A stretch of DNA of 35,826 bases from positions 1 to 35,826 of the forward strand of contig NZ_JAHDTH010000065.1 in assembly GCF_018531445.1 (NCBI RefSeq), read 5' to 3'. Shown here piece after piece: positions 23,938 to 33,900 of this stretch. Within the stretch, counting starts at the first letter, position 1. Each line of letters begins with the position of its first letter. The stretch comes from Pseudonocardia lacus. Its GTDB lineage: Bacteria; Actinomycetota; Actinomycetes; Mycobacteriales; Pseudonocardiaceae. The notes below the pieces were generated by a model. That model was not told where the DNA came from. It saw nothing but the letters and a program-made list of their open reading frames with translations, and searched no databases. A program made the position numbers and the translations under genes.

Positions 23938-26900
23938 CTACACCCGGGCCGCCCCCGTGGGCACCGCTCGCGGCGCGAGCAGGTCGTGCAGCAGCTTGGC
24001 GCACCAGTCGAGCAGCGCCACGTCGCGCAGCGGGGCGCCGCCGATGCGCCCGCCCTCGACCGGCTTGGGCACCAGCACCGCCCTGGCCGCCGGCTTGTAC
24101 GCGGCCTTCGGGTGCAACCGCTTGAGCCGCATCTGCGCCGAGTCCGGCAGATCGACCGGACCGAGCCGGATCAGGTTGCCGGCCACCGCCACCTCGGCCA
24201 CACCCAGCCCCCGGCAGGTCTGGCGGAACGCCGCGACCGCCAGCAGGTTGCGCACCGCGGTGGGCGGCTCGCCGTAGCGGTCGGTCAGCTCGTCGACGAT
24301 CGCGTCCAGCGCGGCCCGGTCGGGCGCCTCGGCGATCTTGCGGTAGACCTCGAGGCGCAGCCGCTCGCCGGTGACGTAGTCGTGCGGGACGTGCGCGTCG
24401 ATCGGCAGGTCGACCCGGACCTCGGTGAGCGACTCCTCGGTCTCCCCTTCCCCCGCGCCCGCCTGCTGGCGGAAGGCCGCGACGGCCTCGCCGACCAGCC
24501 GGATGTAGAGGTCGAAGCCCACGCCCGCGATGTGGCCGGACTGCTCGGCGCCCAGGATGTTGCCCGCGCCGCGGATCTCCAGGTCCTTCATCGCCACGGC
24601 GGCGCCCGCGCCCAGCTCGGAGTGCTGGGCGATGGTGGCGAGCCGGTCGTGGGCGGTCTCGGTGAGCGGGTGCTCGGGCGGGAAGAGGAAGTAGGCGTAC
24701 CCGCGTTCGCGCCCGCGCCCGACGCGCCCGCGCAGCTGGTGCAGCTGCGACAGGCCCAACGTGTCGGAGCGCTCCACGATCAGCGTGTTGGCGTTGGAGA
24801 TGTCGAGCCCGTTCTCCACGATCGTCGTGCAGACCAGCACGTCGTACTCGTTGTGCCAGAACCCGTTGACCGTGCGCTCCAGCACCTCCTCGTTCATCTG
24901 GCCGTGCGCCACCGCCACCCGGGCCTCCGGCACCAGCTCGCGGATCCTCCGCGCGGCCCGGTCGATCGTCGAGACCCGGTTGTGCACGTAGAACACCTGG
25001 CCGTCGCGCAGCAGCTCCCGCCGGATGGACGCGGTGACCTGCTTCTCATCGTAGGCGCCGACGTAGGTGAGCGTGGGGTGGCGGTCCTCGGGCGGGGTGG
25101 CGATCGTGGACAGCTCCCGGATCCCGGCCAGGCTCATCTCCAGCGTGCGCGGGATCGGCGTGGCCGACAGCGTCAGCACGTCCACGTGGGTGCGCAGCGC
25201 GGTGATGTGCTCCTTGTGCTCGACGCCGAAGCGCTGCTCCTCGTCGACGATGACCAGCCCGAGGTCCTTCCACCGGATGCCGGTCTGCAGCAGCCGGTGG
25301 GTGCCGACGACGACGTCGACCGAGCCGTCGGCCAGTCCGGCGACGGTCTGCTTGGCCTCCGCCGGGTCGGTGAACCGCGACAGCCCCTTCACCGTCACCG
25401 GGAAGGCGCGCATCCGCTCGGTGAAGGTGTCGAGGTGCTGGGTGGCCAGCAGCGTGGTCGGCACCAGCACCACCACCTGCTTGCCGCCCTGCACCGCCTT
25501 GAACGCCGCCCGCACCGCGATCTCGGTCTTGCCGAACCCGACGTCGCCGGAGATCACCCGGTCCATCGGGACCGGGCGCTCCATGTCCGCCTTGACCTCG
25601 TCGATCGCCGCGAGCTGGTCGGGCGTCTCGGTGTAGGCGAACGCGTCCTCCATCTCGCGCTGCCACGGGGTGTCGGGTGGGAAGGCGTGCCCGGGCGCGG
25701 ACTGCCGGGCGGCGTAGAGCTGCACCAGCTGGGCGGCGATCTGGCGGACGGCCTTGCGGGCGCGGCCCTTGGTCCTGGCCCAGTCGGCGCCGCCGAGCTT
25801 GTTCAGCGTGGGCACCTCGCCGCCGACGTAGCGGCTGACCTCGTCGAGGGCGTCGGTGGGCACGAACAGCCGGTCGGCCGGCTGGCCGCGCTTGGAGCTG
25901 GCGTACTCCAGCACCAGGTACTCGCGGGTGGCGCCGCTGACGGTGCGCTCGCGCATCTCGACGAACCTGCCGATGCCGTGCTGGGCGTGGACGACGTAGT
26001 CGCCGGGCTTGAGGGTGACCAGGTCGACGGCGTTGCGCCGGCGGGTGGGCAGCTTGCGGGTCTCGGTGGCGCCGGCCCGGTTTCCGGTCAGGTCGGCCTC
26101 GGAGAGCACCACCAGCTGGCCGGCGGTGAACCCGTTGACGATCCGCCCGCAGGTGACCGTGACCAGGCCCTTGTCGGGCACCTCGACCAGCTGGTCGACC
26201 AGCGCGGCCGGGACGTCGGCCTCGCGCAGCTGCTCCAGCGACCGCTTCGCGGTGCCCTGCCCGCCGACCACCAGCACCGCGGTGCCGCCCGCCGCGACGT
26301 GCGCGCGCAGGTCGACCAGGGCGCGGTCGGTGTCGCCGCGGTAGGACTCGACCTCGTGCACCTCGGGGGCGAGGACGTCGTCGCGCCCGGACAGCAGCGG
26401 GCTCAGCGTGACGACCGGGCGCCCGGAGGCCTCGGCGTGCTCCAGCACCTCGGCGAGGCCGCGGTAGGCCGAGGCGCCGACGTCGATCGGGGCGGTGGCG
26501 TCGTCGGTCATGCCGGCGGCGAACCAGGACGCGGCCAGGAACTCCTGGCCGGTGCGGACCAGGTCGGCGCTGCGGGTCCGGATGCGCTCCGGGTCGGCCA
26601 GCAGGACGAGCGCACCGGCCGGCAGCAGGTCGGTGAGCAGCTGCAGCTCGCCGTCCACGAGCACCGGGATGAGCGACTCCATGCCTTCGGCGGGGATGCC
26701 CTCGGCGAGGTGCTCGAGCAGCTCGCGCAGCTGCGGGTTGTTCTCGAAGCGGCGGGCCAGCGCGGCGGCCCGGTCGCGCACCTCGGTGGTCAGCAGCAGC
26801 TCGCGGCAGCCCGGGGCGAGCAGGTCCTCGACGTCGCCGACCGAGCGCTGGTCGGCGACCGAGAACTCGCGCAGCTCGCTGACCTCGTCGCCCCAGAACT

Positions 26901-27510
26901 CGACGCGGACCGGGTGGTCGGCCGTCGGCGCGAACACGTCGACGATGCCGCCGCGGACGGCGAACTCGCCGCGCGCGGTGACCATCTCGACCCGCGTGTA
27001 GGCCAGCTCGACCAGCCGCACCAGCAGCTCGTCGAAGTCGTGGGTGTCGCCGACGCGCAGCCGCACCGGCTCCAGCGCGCCCAGCCCGGGCGCGATCGGC
27101 TGGATCAGGCTCCGCGCGGCCGCGACCACGACCCTCGGCGCCGCCGCCGGGTCCGACAGCCGTCGGAAGATCGACAGCCGCCTGCCCACCGTGTCGGGCC
27201 GGGGCGAGAGGCGCTCGTGGGGCAGCGTCTCCCAGCTGGGCAGCACCGCGACGGCGTCCGGGCCGAGCAGCTCGGCGGCGGCGGAGCCGAGGTCGTCGGC
27301 CTCCCGGTCGGTGGCCGTGACGGCCAGCACGGTGCGCCCGCCGCCCTCGGCCGAACCGAGGCCGGCGGCCAGGAACGGGCGCAGCGCCGCGGGCCCTTCG
27401 ACCTGCAGGGACGGCACCCCCACGGCGCGGACCCCGCGACCGGCGTCGACGACCGCCGCGATCGCGTGATCGGTCAGAACGGCTTGGAGCAGACCGGACA
27501 GCTTGGCCAC
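23938..27510 (-). CDS. mfd: Transcription-repair coupling factor Mfd
   Basis: A 1190-residue DNA translocase that pushes stalled RNA polymerase off damaged DNA and recruits UvrA for nucleotide excision repair. Domains in order are the UvrB-like N-terminal region, the RNAP-interacting domain ([20 protein letters not shown], near residue 505), and RecG-like helicase motors with Walker [17 protein letters not shown] (near 650) and [13 protein letters not shown] (near 755), [37 protein letters not shown], and a C-terminal UvrA-regulating domain. GTG 27510 (Val-Ala-Lys-Leu-Ser) is the natural start of the family. A possible -10 TAGGCT (27599-27594) is about 85 bp upstream. Three signalling genes follow on the same strand. 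Confidence 0.97.
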   Translation of the reverse strand: MAKLSGLLQAVLTDHAIAAVVDAGRGVRAVGVPSLQVEGPAALRPFLAAGLGSAEGGGRTVLAVTATDREADDLGSAAAELLGPDAVAVLPSWETLPHERLSPRPDTVGRRLSIFRRLSDPAAAPRVVVAAARSLIQPIAPGLGALEPVRLRVGDTHDFDELLVRLVELAYTRVEMVTARGEFAVRGGIVDVFAPTADHPVRVEFWGDEVSELREFSVADQRSVGDVEDLLAPGCRELLLTTEVRDRAAALARRFENNPQLRELLEHLAEGIPAEGMESLIPVLVDGELQLLTDLLPAGALVLLADPERIRTRSADLVRTGQEFLAASWFAAGMTDDATAPIDVGASAYRGLAEVLEHAEASGRPVVTLSPLLSGRDDVLAPEVHEVESYRGDTDRALVDLRAHVAAGGTAVLVVGGQGTAKRSLEQLREADVPAALVDQLVEVPDKGLVTVTCGRIVNGFTAGQLVVLSEADLTGNRAGATETRKLPTRRRNAVDLVTLKPGDYVVHAQHGIGRFVEMRERTVSGATREYLVLEYASSKRGQPADRLFVPTDALDEVSRYVGGEVPTLNKLGGADWARTKGRARKAVRQIAAQLVQLYAARQSAPGHAFPPDTPWQREMEDAFAYTETPDQLAAIDEVKADMERPVPMDRVISGDVGFGKTEIAVRAAFKAVQGGKQVVVLVPTTLLATQHLDTFTERMRAFPVTVKGLSRFTDPAEAKQTVAGLADGSVDVVVGTHRLLQTGIRWKDLGLVIVDEEQRFGVEHKEHITALRTHVDVLTLSATPIPRTLEMSLAGIRELSTIATPPEDRHPTLTYVGAYDEKQVTASIRRELLRDGQVFYVHNRVSTIDRAARRIRELVPEARVAVAHGQMNEEVLERTVNGFWHNEYDVLVCTTIVENGLDISNANTLIVERSDTLGLSQLHQLRGRVGRGRERGYAYFLFPPEHPLTETAHDRLATIAQHSELGAGAAVAMKDLEIRGAGNILGAEQSGHIAGVGFDLYIRLVGEAVAAFRQQAGAGEGETEESLTEVRVDLPIDAHVPHDYVTGERLRLEVYRKIAEAPDRAALDAIVDELTDRYGEPPTAVRNLLAVAAFRQTCRGLGVAEVAVAGNLIRLGPVDLPDSAQMRLKRLHPKAAYKPAARAVLVPKPVEGGRIGGAPLRDVALLDWCAKLLHDLLAPRAVPTGAARV

Positions 27511-28196
27511 GATCGGGATTCCCCCCGGGCAGATGGAGCGCACGCAGAACAGACCACTGCCCGGGTCGAGGGCCCGGGTGCGGCCTTCTCCCCAGCCTAC
27601 GCCCGCCCGTTCCGCTCCACTGCACGTGCACCTGTAAGCACGTCCGGGCGTCCGGGGGCTCCCGTCGCGGCCGGACGGACGATCGCCCGGGCATCAGGAC
27701 GCGCGCGGCGGTTCGGCGGTGGCGGTCAGCGGTGGCCGGCGGGGAACGCCGGCGTGGCAGGGCCTCGCCGGCCCAGTAGCCGCTGTCGTGGCGGCCGGGG
27801 ACGATGTCACCGGCGGGGGTGGGGGGCACGGCGTCGCAACCCGGGCGGGGTGGCGCAGCGCTGGGTGGGTACTCGCAGCCCGCCGGCACGCTGCGACAAC
27901 CCACCCGACGCTGCGAGACACACCCAGCGCTGCGAGACCCACCCCGACTCCCGCACCGAGACGACCGAACGGGAGTCCGGCGTCCCGGCGCCAGCGCTCG
28001 GGCTCCTGCGGAGCGCGTCCTCGCAGCCCGGGCGCGGTGGCGCAGCGCTGGGCGGGTGTTCGCAGCCCGCCGGCGCGCTGCGACAACACACCCCACGCTG
28101 CGCGCCACACCCAGCGCTGCGAAACCCACCCGGCGCTGCGAGACCCACCCCACGCTGCGCGCCCCCGCCCCGGGCACGTCCTCGCAGACCAGCGCC
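27511..28196. other. Non-coding region upstream of mfd
   Basis: About 690 bp with no convincing gene on either strand. It contains the probable mfd promoter (minus-strand -10 TAGGCT at 27599-27594), a 10-bp palindrome TGCACGTGCA at 27621-27630, and a duplicated hairpin-rich repeat at 27834-28172. Long open frames exist but only reflect the base composition and the repeats. Confidence 0.65.
27834..28172. repeat. Duplicated hairpin repeat with ~19-bp tandem units
   Basis: Two copies (27834-27960 and 28021-28172, offset 187 bp) are about 88% alike by eye. Each holds an outer inverted repeat (CGCAGCGCTGGGTGGGT at 27854-27870 against 27899-27915) and a nested one, TCGCAGC/GCTGCGA, around a 10-nt loop, giving a hairpin of about 62 nt. 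After each hairpin come short tandem units of about 19-20 bp built on ACCCACCC...CGCTGCGA. No spacer-like unique sequences are present, so this is not a CRISPR array. Confidence 0.7.
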
Positions 28197-28937
28197 TCAG
28201 GCGTCGCGGCGGTTGACCACCACGATCGCCGCGGCGAACACGACGGCGGTGATGCCGGCCACGTACGCCAGCGAGCCCACCGGGCCGAACGGCAGCCCCT
28301 CGCCGCCGGTCGACATCGCGTTGCCGGCGTTGATGAACGGCAGCCACGGCGTGACCGCCTCGCCGAACCCGGGGATGGCCGAGATCAGCTGCTCCCCCAT
28401 CAGCGGCCACACCAGCACGATCGACACCGCGGCCGCGGTGTGCCGGACCAGGATCCCCACCCCCAGCGCCATCACGGCGCAGACCGCGAACACCGGGCCC
28501 GGGCTCAGCAGCACCCACCAGTCGTCGTACGTGCGCAGCGCGACGTCGGAAAGCGGGTCGAGCAGCCCCACCGCCACCCACGCGCCCAGCGCCGCGACCA
28601 GCCCGATCACGGCGCCGACGACGGCCACGACGACGGCCTTCGCCAGCATCGCCGCCGTCCGGTTCGGCGCGGCCTCGAACGTCAGCCGCACCGTCGAGTA
28701 GCGGTACTCGGTGGTCACCGAGACCGCCGCCAGCACGAGCACCAGCATCAGCCCGAACAGCAGGAACGGGTTCGAGCCCGCGCCGCCGGGCGCGTCGTTC
28801 ATCTCGCCCGGCTCGATCAGCACCACCAGCGAGGTCAGCGCGACCACGCCGAGCACGGCCAGCGCGGCGCACCACCACGGCGAGCGGACCGAGCCCAGCT
28901 TGATCCGCTCCGCCGCCACCAGCCCCGACGCGCTCAC
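28197..28937 (-). CDS. ABC-2 type transporter permease
   Basis: A 246-residue membrane protein with about six helices, the membrane half of an ABC exporter. It begins SASGLVAAERIKLGSVRSPW, the usual ABC-2 permease amphipathic start, then LLFGLMLVLVLAAVSVTTEY with the typical EYRYSTVRLTFEAAPNR turn after the second helix, and ends in IVVVNRRDA. The GTG at 28937 overlaps the ATPase stop by 3 bases, so translation is coupled. The substrate is unknown; relatives export antibiotics, lipids or peptides. The gene has the repeat-rich region after it and shares no promoter with mfd. Confidence 0.9.
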   Translation of the reverse strand: MSASGLVAAERIKLGSVRSPWWCAALAVLGVVALTSLVVLIEPGEMNDAPGGAGSNPFLLFGLMLVLVLAAVSVTTEYRYSTVRLTFEAAPNRTAAMLAKAVVVAVVGAVIGLVAALGAWVAVGLLDPLSDVALRTYDDWWVLLSPGPVFAVCAVMALGVGILVRHTAAAVSIVLVWPLMGEQLISAIPGFGEAVTPWLPFINAGNAMSTGGEGLPFGPVGSLAYVAGITAVVFAAAIVVVNRRDA

Positions 28938-29845
28938 GCCGGCACCCCCGATCCGGTCGAGGCGTACTCCACGTCCTGCTTGGTGATCTCCATGAACGCC
29001 TCCTCCAGCGAGCCGCGGCGCAGCGCCAGCTCGTGCAGCACCAGCCCGGCCGCCCCGACGGCCTCCCCCACCTGCTCCGTCGTCGCGCCCGCCACCACGA
29101 GCCCGGCCGGCTCCTCGACGACCTCGTACCCGGCCGTCCGCAGCGCGCCGGCGATGGCGTCCGGTCGCGGCCCGCGCACGAGCACCGCGGCCCCGCCGTC
29201 GACGAACTGCGCGGTCGGGCCCTGGGCGACCAGCCGCCCGCGCCCGATGACCACGAGCTCGGTCGCGGTCAGCGCCATCTCCGAGAGCAGGTGGCTGGAC
29301 ACCAGCACCGTGCGGCCCTCGGCGGCCAGGCGCTGCATCAGCCGGCGGATCCACAGGATGCCCTCCGGGTCGAGCCCGTTGACCGGCTCGTCGAACAGCA
29401 GCACCTGCGGGTCGCCCAGCAGCGCCCCGGCGATGCCCAGCCGCTGGGACATGCCCAGCGAGTACGTCCCGGCCCGCTTGCCGGCCACCGCGGTCAGCCC
29501 GACGGTGTCCAGCACCTCGTCCACCCGCCCGGCCGGCAGCCCGTTGGACCGCGCCAGCCAGCGCAGGTGCGAGCGCGCTGACCGGTTGGGGTGCACCCAC
29601 TTGGCGTCCAGCAGCGCGCCGACCGTGCGCAGCGGATCGCGCAGCTCCGCGTAGCGCTTGCCCGCCACGAGCGCCTCGCCCGCGCTGGGGCGGTCCAGCC
29701 CGAGGACCATCCGCATGGTCGTCGACTTCCCGGCGCCGTTCGGCCCGAGGAACCCGGTCACGGTGCCCGGCCGCACGTCGAACGACAGGTCGTCGACGGC
29801 GGTGGTGCGCCCGAACCGCTTCGTGAGGCCTCTGACCTCAATCAC
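28934..29845 (-). CDS. ABC transporter ATP-binding protein (DrrA-like)
   Basis: A 303-residue ATPase that drives the adjacent permease. It has Walker A GPNGAGKSTT, the signature YSLGMSQRLGIAGALLG, Walker B VLLFDEPVNGLDP, and the H-loop VSSHLLSEM. The ~90-residue C-terminal part ends in LRRGSLEEAFMEIT, as in DrrA-type exporter ATPases. GTG 29845 has a strong GGGGGAG ribosome site 5 bases upstream. The two genes form a short operon on the minus strand. It is divergent from the GNAT gene at 30036, and the 190-bp gap holds a strong palindrome that may regulate either side. Confidence 0.94.
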   Translation of the reverse strand: MIEVRGLTKRFGRTTAVDDLSFDVRPGTVTGFLGPNGAGKSTTMRMVLGLDRPSAGEALVAGKRYAELRDPLRTVGALLDAKWVHPNRSARSHLRWLARSNGLPAGRVDEVLDTVGLTAVAGKRAGTYSLGMSQRLGIAGALLGDPQVLLFDEPVNGLDPEGILWIRRLMQRLAAEGRTVLVSSHLLSEMALTATELVVIGRGRLVAQGPTAQFVDGGAAVLVRGPRPDAIAGALRTAGYEVVEEPAGLVVAGATTEQVGEAVGAAGLVLHELALRRGSLEEAFMEITKQDVEYASTGSGVPA

Positions 29846-29961
29846 ATCCGCTCCCCCTTCGCGTCTGCGCAGAAGCACACCGCGTCGGGGGCCCGCCCGG
29901 ATCCGGGTATCACCCCGAGCGGTCCCTGAGCCCGAACGCCACCGGGCAGGGGCCAGGGGTC

Positions 29962-29990
29962 TTGCCCGCGGTGGGACGGGTGGGCATGCT
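29962..29990 (+). promoter_or_regulatory. Promoter of the GNAT-monooxygenase pair
   Basis: TTGCCC (29962-29967), a 17-bp spacer and CATGCT (29985-29990) predict a start near 29997. It drives the GNAT gene at 30036 and runs straight into the palindrome at 29992-30011. Confidence 0.5.
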
Positions 29991-29991
29991 G

Positions 29992-30011
29992 ACTGAAACA
30001 GTCGTTTCAGT
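29992..30011. promoter_or_regulatory. 20-bp operator palindrome at the predicted transcription start
   Basis: ACTGAAACAGTCGTTTCAGT: two perfect 8-bp arms and a 4-bp centre. A site of this form covering the start is typical of TetR-family repressors, but no tetR gene is in the window, so the regulator would act from elsewhere. Confidence 0.62.
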
Positions 30012-30035
30012 TGCGGCTGGCCGAGAGGAGCGACG

Positions 30036-30590
30036 ATGACCGGACGAACGGAGCCGGGGGCCGGGGGCGACCGCCGCGTGACGATCCGCGAGCTGGGCGC
30101 GCCCGGCGACCTGGGCTGGGTGGTGATGGCGCACGGCGAGGTCTACGCCGCCGAGTTCGGCTGGAACCCCTCGTTTGAGGCGCTGGTCGCGCGCATCGTC
30201 GCCGACTACTCCGCCGACCACGACCCGTCCCGGCAGTCGGCCTGGATCGCCGAGGTCGACGGGGTGCGCCGGGGGTGCGTGTTCTGCGTGCCCGCCGCCG
30301 AGGACGGCACCGCCAAGCTGCGGATCCTGCTCGTCGACCCGGCGGCCCGCGGCCTCGGCCTCGGCGACCGGCTGGTCTCGACCTGCCTCGAGTTCGCCGC
30401 GGCGGCCGGGTACCGGCGGATCACGCTCTGGACGAACGACGTGCTCGTCGCCGCCCGCCGGATCTACCAGGCGCACGGCTTCCGGCTCGTCGACTCCGCG
30501 CCGCACCGCAGCTTCGGCCACGACCTCGTGGGCCAGAACTGGGTGCTGGACCTGCCGGCCGCGCGGGTCGGCGCCGGAGCCGCGCGGTGA
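30036..30590 (+). CDS. GNAT-family N-acetyltransferase
   Basis: A 184-residue acetyltransferase using acetyl-CoA. The GNAT fold is visible: strand/helix VTIREL...DLGWVVMAHGEVYA, then SAWIAEVDGVRRGCVFCVPA, the acetyl-CoA loop ILLVDPAARGLGLGDRLVST (R/Q-x-x-G-x-G/A motif), and the C-terminal ARRIYQAHGFRLVDS. Relatives with this pattern are often annotated as MarR/GNAT-type acetyltransferases, but no MarR domain is present here. The ATG at 30036 has GAGAGGAG 6 bases upstream. The stop overlaps the next gene's GTG (GTGA). A palindromic operator sits at its start of transcription. The acceptor substrate is unknown. Confidence 0.9.
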   Translation: MTGRTEPGAGGDRRVTIRELGAPGDLGWVVMAHGEVYAAEFGWNPSFEALVARIVADYSADHDPSRQSAWIAEVDGVRRGCVFCVPAAEDGTAKLRILLVDPAARGLGLGDRLVSTCLEFAAAAGYRRITLWTNDVLVAARRIYQAHGFRLVDSAPHRSFGHDLVGQNWVLDLPAARVGAGAAR

Positions 30591-30904
30591 TCGCGCGGGT
30601 CTGGAGCGCGAGCGCGACGGCCGGGGGCGCCGACCGGTACCGGGAGCACTTCACCGCCACCGTCCTGCCCCAGCTGCACGGGCTCGACGGCTTCCTGGGC
30701 GCCGAGCTGATGGAGGACGGCACCGGCGACCGCACGCACCTCCTGGTCGTCACCCGGTGGGAGACGCGCGCGGCCATCGAGCGCTTCGCGGGCGACGAAC
30801 CCGGCCGCGCGGTCGTGGAACCCGCGGCCGCGGCCGCGCTGATCGACTTCGCCTCGACCGTGCGGCACTACGAGGTCACCGTGCGGGCACCGGGCGCCGG
30901 CTGA
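30587..30904 (+). CDS. Antibiotic biosynthesis monooxygenase (ABM)-fold protein
   Basis: A 105-residue small protein with the dimeric alpha/beta-barrel (ABM) fold: ARVWSASATAGGADRYREHF, then VLPQLHGLDGFLGAELMEDG, then HLLVVTRWETRAAIERFAGD, ending VRHYEVTV. Such proteins can be cofactor-free monooxygenases, heme-degrading enzymes or stress proteins of unknown activity; nothing here decides between them. The GTG at 30587 overlaps the GNAT stop, so the two are coupled. The stop codon lies inside one arm of the terminator hairpin shared with the convergent tricorn gene. Confidence 0.85.
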   Translation: MIARVWSASATAGGADRYREHFTATVLPQLHGLDGFLGAELMEDGTGDRTHLLVVTRWETRAAIERFAGDEPGRAVVEPAAAAALIDFASTVRHYEVTVRAPGAG

Positions 30905-30924
30905 CGGCGGCGGCCGGCCGTCAG
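30901..30924. terminator. Bidirectional hairpin containing both stop codons
   Basis: CTGACGGC (30901-30908) pairs with GCCGTCAG (30917-30924). The left arm contains the TGA of the ABM gene and the right arm the complement of the tricorn TGA. It serves as a compact two-way terminator for the convergent genes. Confidence 0.6.
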
Positions 30925-33900
30925 GCGGGCCGGGGCGGCAGCTCCGGGCGCACCCGCGACGGCCGGGTCGCCGGGTCCGGCGGGCTCGCCGCCGGGCGCT
31001 CGGCCAGCGATGCCATCGCCATGTCGATCGCGCGCTCCAGCTGCGGGTCGGCCCCGGCGACCCAGTCCTGCGGGCGGACCACCACCTCGACGTCCGGGTC
31101 GACGCCGCGGTTCTCCACGCCCCAGCCGGTGTCGTCGAACCAGAAGGCGTAGCGCGGCTGGGTCACGCCCGTGCCGTCGACGAGGTCGTATCTGCCGTCG
31201 ATGCCGATCACCCCGCCCCACGTGCGCGTCCCGACGACCGGGCCGATGCCCAACCGCCTGATCGCGGCGGTGACGATGTCGCCGTCCGAGCCGGCCATCT
31301 CGTCGGCCACCGCCACGACGGGGCCGCGCGGGGCGTCGTTGGGGTATGTCGTGGGCTGGCCGTGCCGGCGGTGGTCCCAGCCGATCACCCGGCGGGCCAG
31401 CTTCTCCACCACCAGCTGGGAGATGTGCCCGCCGCCGTTGCCGCGCACGTCCAGGATGAGGCCGTCGCGGGCGGTCTCCCGGCTCAGGTCGCGGTGCAGC
31501 TGCGCCCAGCCCGGCGCCATCATGTCCGGCACGTGCAGGTAGCCCAGCCGGCCCTCGGAGCGGTCGGCGACGAACGCCCGCCGCCCGGCCACCCAGTCCT
31601 GGTAGCGCAGGGCGGCCTCGGAGTCCAGCGGGCGCACCACGACGCGGCGGATCTCGCCGGCGTCCGCACGCTCCGGGCCCGAACGCACCGTCAGTTCCAC
31701 CAGCTCCCCGCCGCGCGAGACGAGCAGCGGGGCCGGGCCCCAGGCCGGGTCGACGGGCACGCCGCCGACCTCCAGGACCACGTCGCCCGCGCGCACGTCC
31801 ACCCCGGGCCCGGACAGCGGGCTGCGCGCGGCCGGGGCCGACGTCTCCGGCGGCAGCACCCGGGTGACCACCCAGCCGTCCTCGGCGGGCGCGAGGTCGG
31901 CGCCCAGCAGGCCCGGCCGGCCGGAGAAGTCGCCGCCGCCGGCGCCGCTGACGTAGGCGTGCGAGGTGCCCAGCTCCCCCTGCAGCTCCCAGAGCAGGTC
32001 GACGAGGTCGTTGTGGCTGCCGACGGCGTCGACCAGCGGGCGGTAGCGCGCCATCTCGGCCGCCCAGTCGACCCCGGCCATGTCCTCGACCCAGAAGTGG
32101 TCGCGCATCAGCCGGCCGGCCTCGTCGAACATCTGGCGCCACTCGCGGGCCGGGTCGACGGTGACCACGATCCGGCGGGTGTCGACCACGTACTCGTCGG
32201 CGTCGTCGTTGTCGGGGGCGCTCGACGACGAGCGGTCGGTCCGCAGCACGCGCAGCGTCTCGCGGTCGGCGACCACCAGCCGCTGGCCGTCGCCGCTGAC
32301 CGCGAACCACGACACCGGGTCGGCGATCACGTCGAGCTTGCGGCGCTTCAGGTCGAAGCGCTCCACCACCGGGCGCTGGCGGCGCTCGTTCGTCTCGGCA
32401 CGCGCGTCGCCCAGCACCCCGGACACCGGCAACCGGTACCACAGCAGGCAGTCCTTGCCGGCCCGCATCCCGCTGTAGCGGGCGGCGACCACCGGGATCG
32501 GCACGACCCGGTCGGCCAGCCCGTCGACGTCGACGACGACCTCGGGCGGGTCGTCGGACTTCCCGTCGGGCTTGTCCGCCTTCCCGTCGGCCTTCTCCTC
32601 CGCCTCGGCCGACTCCTCCTCGCCGTCGGCGGCTTCCGATGCGGGCGGGTCCTCGGGGCCCTCGTCGCCCGGCGAGACGGGCCGCCCGTCCGGGCTCGCC
32701 CCGAACGGCGAGGGCGTGCGCGCCGCCAGCGGCACCAGGTAGGGCCGCCACGACACCGGGAACGCCAGGTCGAACGAGTGCTGGTCGTACATCGGGTCGA
32801 ACGTCCGCCGCGACAGGAACGCCAGGTACTTGCCGTCGGAGGTGAACACCGGGTCGGCGTCGACGAACCGCGGCGCGGTCACCGCGACCAGCGTGTCGTC
32901 GGACAGCCGGGCGATCATGATCCGGGTCAGCCCGGACTCCACCGGGTCGCAGTAGGCCAGCCAGGCGCTGTCCGGCGACCACGCCAGGTCCGAGACCTCG
33001 CCGTCGGCGCCGCGGGCCAGCTCGCGCAGCTCGCCGGAGGCGGTGTCGAGCACCAGCAGCCTTCCGTCGTGCGCGGCCAGCGCCACGGCCTTCCCGTCCG
33101 GCGACGGCGCCAGCTCCAGCACCCGGCCGACCTCGCCGACGCCGTGGCGCGCCAGCGGCTCGGCGTCCTCGGCGCGCGGGTCCAGCGGGGCGATGACGAC
33201 GGCGTCCTCGCCCTCGGCGTCGTCGACCCAGACCGCGCGGTCGGCACCCAGCGGACGCGCCAGCCGGGCCCGCACCCCCGGCTCGGCGAGCAGGGTGCGG
33301 GCCGGGCCGTCGCGGTGGGTGAGCCGGTGCACGGTGCCGCGGACCAGGGCCACGCTGGAGCGCCCGGTGCGGTCGGGCTGCGCCCACGTCAGCTCCTCGG
33401 CCGCGCTGACCCGGAACGGCTCGCGGGCCCGGCGCGGACCGCCGAGGTGCACGTCGAGGCGGCGCGGGGCGCTCGTCGCGTCCAGCGACTCCACCAGGTA
33501 CAGCTCGCCCGCCGACTCGTAGACCACCCGCTCGCCGTCGGTGCTGGCGTGGCGGGCGTAGAACGCCGGGGCGCCGTCGCCGCCGTGGTCGGTGTGGCGG
33601 CGCAGGTCGGAGCCGTCGAGGGCGAGCGAGTACAGGTTGCCCCAGCCCTCGTGGTCGGACAGGAACGCCACCCGCCGGTCCGCGCCGGAGCCGACCAGCA
33701 TGGGGGCGGCGATGTTGCCGTCCAGCTCGGCGGCGAACCGGGCGAACTCCCCGGAGCCGTCCGGGTCGACCCACAGCTTGCCGACGGTGCCGCCGCGGTA
33801 GCGCTTCCAGGCCGCCGGCTCGGTCATCACGCTGCTCAGCAGCACCACCGGGCCGTCGGCCGACAGCGCGGCCGCCGAGCACGGCCCCAGGTCGAGCCGG

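Noticed and set aside
27834..28172. CRISPR array
   Set aside because: The units are about 19-20 bp, vary in sequence and have no unique spacers; no cas gene is nearby.
23986..28701. Very long plus-strand open frame (1571 codons) opposite mfd
   Set aside because: No recognisable domain; it exists because high GC suppresses stop codons. The minus strand has full Mfd motifs.
27694..28878. Minus-strand frame through the repeat region as a protein gene
   Set aside because: Its translation is only repeats of the DNA element (RSVGWVSQRR-like) and overlaps the ABC permease in another frame.
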